Positions 34,826 to 39,749 of a stretch of DNA of 39,749 nt are shown here, piece by piece. The stretch covers positions 1-39,749 of the forward strand of contig CAUJKA010000135.1 in the NCBI GenBank assembly GCA_963204965.1, read 5' to 3'. The first letter of the stretch is position 1; each line of letters begins with the position of its first letter. The notes beneath the pieces are model-generated. The model saw only the letters and a program-made list of their open reading frames with translations, ran no database searches and had not been told where the DNA came from. This stretch comes from Planctomycetota bacterium. GTDB lineage: Bacteria; Planctomycetota; Planctomycetia; Pirellulales; Pirellulaceae. Made by a program: the position numbers and the translations under genes.

Positions 34826-34904
34826 TCGTTTAACGGCAAGCCGCAGGCGACTGTTCTTCTTCTTCTTCTTCTTCGTAAGTCGCCTGCGGCTTGCCGTTAA
34901 ACGA
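34826..34904. repeat. 27-bp perfect inverted repeat with a (TTC)n loop
   Basis: The left arm (34826-34852) and right arm (34878-34904) are perfect reverse complements over 27 bp; the arms contain the core GGCAAGCCGCAGGCGAC. The 25-base loop is almost entirely seven TTC triplets. Just to the left (about 34807-34828) lies a degenerate direct copy of one arm, TTAAACAGCGAGCCGCA. It sits between the zinc peptidase start and the HAD gene end, both on the minus strand. Confidence 0.9.
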
Positions 34905-34924
34905 TTCGCCATTCAGAACTACTA

Positions 34925-35617
34925 CTATAGAGCCAACCAACTGAGCACGCGATGATTGTCCGAGAGATCCTCCAGAACTAGATCAGCGCCAGACTGCTGC
35001 AAATCGCCAGCGCTGAATCCGCCTGTGCAAAGTGCTAGCGACCGCGAGCCCATGACCTTAGCTAGCTCGACATCCAAGGGCGTGTCGCCAATGATGATCA
35101 CGTCTTTGGCGTGGACTGGCTCTCCACAATGACTCGCAATGGCTGCCATGGCTGGTTCTGCGAGGCGTGGACGGTGATCAGCCTGATTTCCGAAAACACC
35201 GAATTGGAAATGGTCCCATAGCTCGAAATGGTCAAGCTTAATCCTAGCTGATGTGGGCATGTTGCCAGTGAGCAGCCCAACAACGAAGTTTGAGCTTGTC
35301 GATAGATGGCCCAACAACGACTGGACGCCCGGCAGTATGTGTGCTTCGGCAGCTTCAGCCAACTGAGCGAGCCTTGCAGGGAGCAAAGAATAGTATCGAT
35401 TGTAGAGTCGATGTCGGTTCGCCTCGGTGCATTCGATGCCGTGATCGCCAAGCAATTGATTTACGATACCCAGATCCGTTCGACCATGGATGGGAACAGG
35501 TGACACTTCTTCCAGTGCAAACTCATCCGCCATGGCAGCCAGCAGCGATTTGCCGCCGGCTCCACCACACCGAATCAGCGTCCCATCAATGTCGAATAAG
35601 AGTACTCGTCGAGTCAT
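34925..35617 (-). CDS. HAD-superfamily hydrolase (phosphoglycolate phosphatase-like)
   Basis: A 230-residue HAD hydrolase. Motif I is LLFDIDGTLI, with the nucleophile D9 and acid/base D11; motif II is LLTGN, about 115-119; motif IV is IGDTPLDVELA, about 176-186. An alpha-helical cap (about 20-90, with HGRTDLGIVNQLL) is of the C1 type found in phosphoglycolate phosphatases. The family removes phosphate from small metabolites, and the exact substrate is open. The motif III lysine is not obvious; RLAEPAMAAI lies where a lysine is expected. It starts 6 bp after the stop of the DUF1080 gene and is probably its operon partner. Confidence 0.85.
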   Translation of the reverse strand: MTRRVLLFDIDGTLIRCGGAGGKSLLAAMADEFALEEVSPVPIHGRTDLGIVNQLLGDHGIECTEANRHRLYNRYYSLLPARLAQLAEAAEAHILPGVQSLLGHLSTSSNFVVGLLTGNMPTSARIKLDHFELWDHFQFGVFGNQADHRPRLAEPAMAAIASHCGEPVHAKDVIIIGDTPLDVELAKVMGSRSLALCTGGFSAGDLQQSGADLVLEDLSDNHRVLSWLAL

Positions 35618-35623
35618 CGCGGC

Positions 35624-36526
35624 CTATTGCAGTACTTGCAGTTCAATCTTACGAAACTCGGTCGGCGCACTTTCACCTTGAATTGAGATGTAGCCGCCAG
35701 TGAGCAGTTTCTTACCACCGTTCTTCTCGATCAACATGCGGCTATGCTCATCGCGATCGTCCAATTGAGGTTCGGTGTACTCTAGAACCGTTTCGCCGTC
35801 GATGATGTGTCGCACAACCTCTCCGCCGCGAACTTCGACTTCAACTGTGACCCACTGGTCGCCGTGAAATGTCTTCGATTTCGAAGTAGTGCAGTGTGGT
35901 GTGAATAGCTTTCCGTTCATGACAACGTTGGTGCCGGGAGTGCAAAGATTCAAAGTGGTTCGTTCGTCTTTGCCATTTCCGCCCAACAACTGAACTTCGA
36001 TCGAAGCGGGAAAGTCTTGATCCAAAGTCATCAACTTAGGATCTTCGCAGTGCAACATTAGGCCGTTGTTTCGAGTGGCCCAACCAGGACCGCCAGGACA
36101 TTGAGCTCCCACGAAGCGATATTCGACTCGCAATCGATAATTCGAAAACGGCTTTTCGTAAAACAGGTGAGCGAACTGTTCGTTGTACTTTGGATAGGCC
36201 TTGGTATCGTCGTATACGACTCGCAAAATTCCGTCTTCGACTCGGAATGTATTTCCCCAGTTTTCGCCCAGTGGTTGGTGGCGAACTTTGGGAGTCCATC
36301 CCGTGAGATCCTTACCGTTGAACAACTGAATCCATTCACCAGGCTTAGACTCTACTGGTGTCGATGGTGTCGCATTAGCTGTGGATGGTATGGTAGTGGA
36401 GTCAGCTTCGTTGGCCACAGCACCCTGAACACCACGTTGAAGCTGCTTTTGAGCGATCACAGTCTGTGAAAAAATAACCGGCACGGCGGAAGCGATTAGC
36501 ACTGCTAAAGTAGTTTGGATTCGCAT
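35624..36526 (-). CDS. exported DUF1080 (3-keto-disaccharide hydrolase-like) protein
   Basis: A 300-residue secreted DUF1080 protein. The frame opens at 36679, but the ATG at 36526 (MRIQTTLAVLIASAVPVIFS) gives a clean signal peptide cut after VIAQ, so it is preferred. A low-complexity linker (about 35-65) precedes the domain. DUF1080 hallmarks are WIQLFNGKDLTGWTP, FRVEDGILRVVYD, YRLRVEYRFVG, NNGLMLHCED, SIEVQLLGG, HGDQWVTVEVEVRGGEVVRHIIDGE and GGYISIQGES near the C-terminus. The fold is a concanavalin-like jelly roll, and some members cleave 3-keto-glycosides. Planctomycetes carry many copies linked to polysaccharide use. The HAD gene follows after 6 bp. Confidence 0.9.
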   Translation of the reverse strand: MRIQTTLAVLIASAVPVIFSQTVIAQKQLQRGVQGAVANEADSTTIPSTANATPSTPVESKPGEWIQLFNGKDLTGWTPKVRHQPLGENWGNTFRVEDGILRVVYDDTKAYPKYNEQFAHLFYEKPFSNYRLRVEYRFVGAQCPGGPGWATRNNGLMLHCEDPKLMTLDQDFPASIEVQLLGGNGKDERTTLNLCTPGTNVVMNGKLFTPHCTTSKSKTFHGDQWVTVEVEVRGGEVVRHIIDGETVLEYTEPQLDDRDEHSRMLIEKNGGKKLLTGGYISIQGESAPTEFRKIELQVLQ

Positions 36527-36696
36527 GATGATATTGGTGTGGTACGGTAGGTGGAAACGAGAAGCGAAATTTGGGTAAGACGAGCTTGCTGATTGAGACC
36601 ATATGTTAGCATCTCTAGTCAATTTAGCTATGATCAGTTTACCTGTAACCGGCGCAGTTCGATCCTGAGAAGCGTTCACACTCTGGGAAAAGCGAC

Positions 36697-37341
36697 TTGA
36701 AATTTCGTTTAGCGATCTTCGATTTTGACGGCACTTTAGCCAATACCCAGGCTTTTTTTGCCGGAATCTTCAACGAAATAGCTCAGCGCCATCGTCTCAG
36801 ACAAATCGATCCCGCCGACTACGAAGCATTGCGGCACCTCAATGTGCGTCAAATGATGCAACACATTGGCCTGTCCCGCTGGAAACTGCCCTGGGTTACC
36901 CGTAGTTTTCTCAAGGCAATGTACCTAAGAGCAAACGAAATAGAACTGTTCCCCGGAATCGAAGATCTTTTGCAGTCGCTGCATCGAGAATCGGTCAGCC
37001 TCTCCATCGTCTCGTCGAACTCTGAGAGAAACATTCGGCGGATTTTAGGAGAAGGCAACTGCCAACTATTCAGCCAGTTTCAGTGCGGCGTTTCGATCTT
37101 CGGTAAAGCTCGTCGCATCCGAAGTGTAGTTCGACGCAGTCGACTCTCCAGCGAAAAAGCGATCTACATCGGCGACCAAACTACTGATGCAGAGGCCGCG
37201 AAAGGTTCTAACGTTGCATTTGGCGCCGTCTCGTGGGGATTCGAGTCAGCCGAGACTTTGGCGAGAGCTCAACCAGACGTGCTGTTTGAGTCAGTAGAGT
37301 CGCTGAAGCAATTCTTACTCGGCGAGGGCTCGATTAATTGA
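36697..37341 (+). CDS. HAD-superfamily hydrolase, second copy
   Basis: A 214-residue HAD phosphatase-like protein, divergent from the one at 34925. Motif I is IFDFDGTLANT (D9, D11), motif II is IVSSNSERN (about 106-114), a lysine in FGKARR probably supplies motif III, and motif IV is IGDQTTDAEAA. A C1-type cap lies between motifs I and II. The start is TTG at 36697 with GGGAAAA seven bases upstream, and no better start exists. The substrate is unknown; the closest general resemblance is to phosphoglycolate phosphatase. The last codons overlap a terminator hairpin. Confidence 0.85.
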   Translation: MKFRLAIFDFDGTLANTQAFFAGIFNEIAQRHRLRQIDPADYEALRHLNVRQMMQHIGLSRWKLPWVTRSFLKAMYLRANEIELFPGIEDLLQSLHRESVSLSIVSSNSERNIRRILGEGNCQLFSQFQCGVSIFGKARRIRSVVRRSRLSSEKAIYIGDQTTDAEAAKGSNVAFGAVSWGFESAETLARAQPDVLFESVESLKQFLLGEGSIN

Positions 37342-37355
37342 TCGCCCTCGTCTTT
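37323..37355 (+). terminator. Rho-independent terminator overlapping the HAD stop codon
   Basis: CGAGGGC (37323-37329) pairs with GCCCTCG (37344-37350) around an AT-rich loop containing the stop codon, followed by TCTTTA. It ends the plus-strand HAD transcript. Confidence 0.7.
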
Positions 37356-37378
37356 ACGCCGAAGGTTACATTCCACAG

Positions 37379-37410
37379 CCCAGGGTCGCGGCGTTGCCGC
37401 GCTCCCTGGG
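37379..37410. repeat. GC-rich imperfect palindrome
   Basis: CCCAGGG and CCCTGGG flank an inner CGGCG/CCGCG pairing. Palindromes of the CCCAGGGT...CCTGGG kind recur between planctomycete genes. Confidence 0.6.
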
Positions 37411-37508
37411 TAACATGCCAATCATCCAAGTTGTGTATTTGCCCCAACGAGGTTGGATATAATCGGTGGACAGTGGTACGCGGTCATGGGAATTTTGAAA
37501 CTGAAAAA

Positions 37509-37663
37509 GGGTGGCACGCTCAGAAGTTGTTGACCGAAGCGCAGCGAGGCAACAACGGATGGGCGTGGTGGGGAACTCATGTGTTCATTCGCTATTGATT
37601 CGAAGTCAAACTAAGCCACGCCCTTCGAGGCTTGCTGCCCTCGTCTCTCAGAGCGTGCCACCC
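37509..37663. repeat. 155-bp element with 13-bp terminal inverted repeats
   Basis: GGGTGGCACGCTC (37509-37521) is exactly complementary to GAGCGTGCCACCC (37651-37663). A second inner pair, GGGCGTGG (37561-37568) and CCACGCCC (37616-37623), lets the whole element fold. It has no coding frame and no obvious target duplication at its ends. It may be a non-autonomous mobile element or a large palindromic repeat. Confidence 0.6.
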
Positions 37664-37748
37664 GAAGTATGGAAGTACATGCGGAGAATCTGCCTGAAAA
37701 AACGAACCTTCTTTCGGCATCTGCATCTCTAGATGTGATTCCATAATT

Positions 37749-37822
37749 GCCGATGTGGCTCGACTGAGAAAGGCATCCGCCTTGTAAGCGGATTGATACT
37801 GGTGCAAATCCAGTCATTGGCT
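37749..37822 (+). tRNA. tRNA-Thr(UGU)-like sequence with degenerate D arm
   Basis: A 74-nt sequence folds with a complete 7-bp acceptor stem (GCCGATG/CATTGGC, one G-T), a 5-bp anticodon stem TCCGC/GCGGA around CTTGTAA (anticodon TGT) and a 5-bp T stem ACTGG/CCAGT. The T loop is TGCAAAT in place of TTCAAAT. The D arm is abnormal: only about three of its pairs form, and the conserved GG of the D loop is missing. No CCA is encoded. It is either a decayed tRNA-Thr or a diverged array-type tRNA. Confidence 0.6.
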
Positions 37823-37905
37823 CTGAAGTTTGAACTGCCTGTTTGGACTACATCTTAAATCCGAAACGTCTGAACTAACACTTCGTTCAAATGATTTTGT
37901 TATGG

Positions 37906-37942
37906 ACTCGCCGTATTCGAACAGAAGCGGCGAGTTGTTTTA
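37906..37942 (+). terminator. Rho-independent terminator after the tRNA-Thr-like sequence
   Basis: ACTCGCCG (37906-37913) pairs with CGGCGAGT (37928-37935), followed by TGTTTTA. It is the first strong hairpin downstream of the tRNA-like sequence. Confidence 0.7.
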
Positions 37943-38016
37943 CTTGCCACATAGATTATTGTGAAGGAGCTCCATCATGCGAGACGGAACTTTTGAAGAT
38001 TCCTTTTTTCGAATCG

Positions 38017-38210
38017 ATGAAACGACGACGAGGCTTCCCATCGGAAACCAAAGTCAAACGCGGTATCCGCATCGTACACAGCGACAAGCTGCTCGAGGAA
38101 AAGCTGGGGCGGAACGATCCATGTCCCTGTGGTAGTGGCAGGCTATTCAAATGATGCTGCCTGCATTCGGGCTGCTTTTGATGGGGGCAATCGCGACGAA
38201 TACTTTTAGA
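38017..38210 (+). pseudogene. broken SEC-C zinc-motif small protein
   Basis: From ATG 38017 the frame reads [16 protein letters not shown], then [19 protein letters not shown], then [10 protein letters not shown] and meets TGA at 38152. Directly after it come TGC TGC. A SEC-C motif normally reads CPCGSGxxxKxCC, so the TGA stands where an arginine or lysine codon (probably CGA) belongs. The frame continues CCLHSGCF, then needs one base less within TTTT (38176-38179) to read DGGNRDEYF and end at TAG 38210. So one nonsense change and one frameshift separate it from a plausible intact small protein of about 64 residues. SEC-C motifs bind zinc and mediate protein or ribosome contacts. A good ribosome binding site, GAAGGAG at 37963-37969, serves an ATG at 37977 in another frame, hinting at a further upstream shift. 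Confidence 0.65.
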
Positions 38211-38220
38211 GAGAAAGAAT

Positions 38221-38395
38221 GAATCTTCGCAGGTAATTGTTCTGGAACTGCCGGTTGGGAATCCATGAGGGTCCTAAGGTAGCGATCGCTGGGCGACCAG
38301 CTAGTGAATGGCGGGAAGATCTCAATGAGATCCTTTCTGCCTGTCAACGGTCTGCTAACTACGCAGAAGACGGACGGCCCTAGCGCGAAAAGCAA
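38221..38395 (+). ncRNA. segment with 23S rRNA-like conserved blocks
   Basis: GGTCCTAAGGTAGCGA (38270-38285) is identical over 16 bases to the universally conserved 23S segment that forms most of the I-CeuI site. Further blocks follow in the order seen in 23S rRNA: GAATGGCG (around 38307), a GATCTC/GAGATC hairpin (38319-38333), and AGACGGA (around 38368) close to GGCCC. The spacing is much shorter than in a true 23S. A 47-codon frame (EGPKVAIAGRPASEWRED and on) also crosses it. The segment lies between tRNA-like and decayed genes, and its 5' edge GAATCTTCG is complementary to CGAAGATTC at 38500-38508. Confidence 0.35.
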
Positions 38396-38437
38396 TTCTC
38401 ATCCACACTTCGTTCCATCAATTCAGTTCTTTTAAGA

Positions 38438-38511
38438 CAAGCGACCAACTGCCGATTCGGAGTACATGCAAATTCGCGTGTTGTGGGTTCGATTCCCATC
38501 GAAGATTCGCA
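38438..38511 (+). pseudogene. decayed tRNA-like sequence with intact T arm
   Basis: GTGGG-TTCGATT-CCCAT (38481-38497) is a normal tRNA T arm, followed by an acceptor-like strand CGAAGAT. Upstream, AAATTCGCG could be the 3' side of an anticodon stem, and ATGC lies where an anticodon loop would be. The D arm and 5' acceptor strand are not convincing. Confidence 0.45.
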
Positions 38512-38512
38512 A

Positions 38513-38579
38513 GAGTCCTCGTAGCTCAACTTGGTAGAGCATCGAAATAACTCTGATCAAAACCTCGTTAGTCGCTTTT
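38513..38579 (+). pseudogene. second decayed tRNA-like sequence with intact D arm
   Basis: GTCCTCG-TA-GCTC-AACTTGGTA-GAGC-A is a textbook tRNA 5' half (acceptor strand and D arm). The anticodon stem ATCGA/CTGAT is mismatched and there is no T arm. It begins only a few bases after the preceding tRNA-like sequence, as in tRNA arrays. GTCGCTTTTTTAG follows and may act as a transcript end. Confidence 0.45.
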
Positions 38580-38607
38580 TTAGTTTGCAAAGAAGAGAAA
38601 GCTCCCC

Positions 38608-38860
38608 ATGCGTTCTGACATGGCCAAAGTTATCGTCGAAAGACCAAGGGTTGGCTCTCGTAGCCCTTCGCGCAAGAAGTGGTATCGCTAATACTTGATC
38701 GGGAACCCATGCTTGGGCGCTGAAACGGCATGGACAAATGACTCAAATAACACCTTGGGCCAATGTGCCAATTCTTGCGCTCGATCATTGGTCGGCCATG
38801 GAACAAAGTCCATCAGGACTTGGGCGAGCATGTTTCGTTTGAGAATGCTGTACAAGGCTT
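38608..38860 (+). pseudogene. decayed gene of an uncharacterised GRPWNKV-motif family
   Basis: ATG 38608 begins MRSDMAKVIVERPRVGSR, then SPSRKKWYR and a TAA at 38689. In another frame from 38700 the sequence continues REPMLGR-stop-NGMDK-stop-LK-stop-HLGPM, then CQFLRSIIGRPWNKVHQDLG and EHVSFENAVQG. These pieces fit one ancestral protein in which an indel and three stops have arisen (for example the TAA before HLGPM where LNEHLGPM is expected). I recognise the N-terminal MAKVIVERPR and the RSxxGRPWNKV core from uncharacterised planctomycete proteins, by memory only. The remnant ends a few bases before the convergent lipoprotein stop at 38867. Confidence 0.6.
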
Positions 38861-38866
38861 TGCGAC

Positions 38867-39241
38867 TTACTTAAGCTTGAAGTCCTTGACCGAATCCTCG
38901 TTAGGAAGAGTTACATTTTCGCTGTAAGGTACCTGACGAAGTGGCTTGCCCTGCAACGATTCGCCATGAGCGACGCCATCGAATGGACTAATGATTACCG
39001 AATACGCCCCACCTACGACTCCCTGATCTCTGGGCAAGGAGTACTTACCGTCCTTGATTTGCGCCATCGAGCCAGGTCCTTTATTGCCTGCGGCCGCGTC
39101 AGGCTCGAAGGTAATTTCACCGGCGGGAACGGGCTTACCATCCGGCATTTGAACTTCGCCATTGACGGTGTACTTAGTGGGACCATTTTGGCCACATCCA
39201 ACGAGGCCGAAGATCAGTAAACAAACTATGATTCTTGGCAT
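38867..39241 (-). CDS. small regulatory-like lipoprotein paired with DUF1559 gene
   Basis: A 124-residue lipoprotein. ATG 39241 is chosen because GGAGG lies five bases upstream and the protein then starts with a lipoprotein signal, MPRIIVCLLIFGLVGC, with the lipobox LVGC (Cys 16). A longer frame to 39280 has no such support. The mature part, YTVNGEVQMPDGKPVPAGEITFEP and DGKYSLPRDQGVVGGAYSVIISP, is the beta-sandwich of carboxypeptidase-regulatory-like/transthyretin-like planctomycete lipoproteins. Such genes typically follow a DUF1559 gene, as here. Their role on the cell surface or in the periplasm is unknown. A relic of a related gene lies at 27786-28031. Confidence 0.8.
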   Translation of the reverse strand: MPRIIVCLLIFGLVGCGQNGPTKYTVNGEVQMPDGKPVPAGEITFEPDAAAGNKGPGSMAQIKDGKYSLPRDQGVVGGAYSVIISPFDGVAHGESLQGKPLRQVPYSENVTLPNEDSVKDFKLK

Positions 39242-39282
39242 AGTGCCTCCAATATGGGAACGAGCAACTTGAGACATCAATT

Positions 39283-39311
39283 GGGCCGTCGACCTTCTTT
39301 TGCGACGGCCC
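39283..39311 (-). promoter_or_regulatory. intercistronic hairpin between DUF1559 and lipoprotein genes
   Basis: GGGCCGTCG and CGACGGCCC form a perfect 9-bp stem. No T-run follows on the minus strand, so it may stabilise the upstream mRNA or attenuate transcription; it is not a clear terminator. Confidence 0.55.
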
Positions 39312-39342
39312 CTGGACTAATTTTTAGCGATAGAATTTTCTA

Positions 39343-39749
39343 CTATTGAGGTATGCCACCGATTGGCAACCCATCATCGCGAATCGCTGATTGTCGATAG
39401 ATGTTGATGTCAATATTCTCGCTGACAAACTGGATGGATCCATCTGCTAGCCCAAAGTGACAGCCACCAGCATGCTTGCTTCCGAATAGACGGCTCACGA
39501 AGTTGAAACAATCGGCTACACCTGGGCGACACTCCTTTTGAGCGTTGATCTGCAAAACGGCAGCAGCAAAGGTCAATGGCAATCCGAAAGAGCTGTCAGC
39601 CTTAAGCGAAGACGCCCAGCCTGCATGAAAACCATCGGTTCGCATATTGGGTGTTGGCATGTAACGACTTTCACCAATCATGAATGTGTTGGTTGTTCCG
39701 TCAGTGATGTTCGCAAATTTAACCCGCGAGTTGGTGTAGATGATTCCAC
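39343..39749 (-). CDS. DUF1559 pilin-like protein, C-terminal part (runs off the window)
   Basis: The 5' part lies beyond the window. In frame from the right edge the sequence reads GIIYTNSRVKFANITDG, then TTNTFMIGESRYMP, then GSKHAGGCHFGLADGSIQFVSENI, ending in IGGIPQ. NSxVxxxxITDGTxNT and HxGGxxxxxADGSxxFxSE are the two diagnostic blocks of DUF1559, the large planctomycete family with a type II/IV pseudopilin-type N-terminus and an H-x-G-G...DG C-terminal motif. About 135 codons are visible; full proteins usually have about 300-350 residues. An upstream ATG at 39681 inside the frame is not the true start. The lipoprotein gene follows on the same strand. Confidence 0.92.
   Translation of the reverse strand, partial: GIIYTNSRVKFANITDGTTNTFMIGESRYMPTPNMRTDGFHAGWASSLKADSSFGLPLTFAAAVLQINAQKECRPGVADCFNFVSRLFGSKHAGGCHFGLADGSIQFVSENIDINIYRQSAIRDDGLPIGGIPQ

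Noticed and set aside
37977..38016. Separate small protein starting at ATG 37977
   Set aside because: It has a good ribosome binding site, but the frame shows no family features and overlaps the SEC-C frame; an upstream frameshift in the pseudogene is more likely.
38152..38154. Selenocysteine insertion at TGA in the SEC-C gene
   Set aside because: The codon replaces a basic residue, not a cysteine, and a frameshift follows closely, so decay is simpler.
38221..38510. tmRNA with a short tag frame (ANYAEDGRP-stop)
   Set aside because: The complementary ends and a T arm recall tmRNA, but the 5' conserved tmRNA sequence is absent and the putative tag does not end in a hydrophobic ALAA-like degradation signal.
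38221..38510. tRNA interrupted by a group I intron
   Set aside because: The 5' half does not form a D arm, and I could not find the conserved group I core elements.

Overview
The window looks like the chromosome of a planctomycete, probably of the Pirellulaceae/Rhodopirellula type. The evidence is a DUF1559 pilin-like protein paired with a small regulatory-like lipoprotein, DUF1080 and DUF1571 proteins, a J-domain-like N-terminus fused to a proline-rich membrane protein, GTG/TTG starts, short operons and many intergenic hairpin repeats. This assignment is inference from gene content; there is no rRNA gene to anchor it.

Layout. 1-3061: edge of a probable integrated element, with an excisionase-like gene and a tyrosine recombinase beside a tRNA-Arg(ACG). 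3062-6078: a PilZ protein and a large J-like membrane protein. 6532-10743: a stand-alone one-module nonribosomal peptide synthetase (C-A-T-TE). 11041-17000: exported proteins, an alpha/beta hydrolase, a BASS-type transporter, a frameshifted Rpn-like nuclease and two membrane proteins. 17306-21595: a peptidoglycan amidase facing a gltA-lipase-larC operon, in which LarC has only its first domain plus a His-rich tail. 21902-27069: a membrane protein, an SDR, a sugar isomerase-like protein, a DinB protein and an EamA transporter. 27070-29233: a rearranged stretch where a 5'-truncated sigma-54 activator abuts, head to head, a lipoprotein gene that has also lost its 5' part. 29270-37341: housekeeping-type genes (transporter, DUF1571, crotonase, SDR, zinc peptidase, two HAD hydrolases, DUF1080) separated by repeats. 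37342-38866: about 1.5 kb with no intact gene. 38867-39749: a lipoprotein and a partial DUF1559 gene.

The most unusual part is 37749-38860. It reads as a decayed RNA cassette: a tRNA-Thr(UGU)-like sequence, a SEC-C zinc-motif gene broken by a stop and a frameshift, a segment with a 16-base identity to a universally conserved part of 23S rRNA, two closely spaced tRNA-like pieces, and a pseudogene of an uncharacterised family with a GRPWNKV motif. No other strand-level explanation accounts for these parts lying together.

Repeats are abundant. Two 35-bp copies of one hairpin differ by a compensatory base-pair change; a 27-bp perfect inverted repeat has a (TTC)n loop; and 11-bp inverted repeats occur as a related pair after the crotonase gene. 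No CRISPR array was seen.
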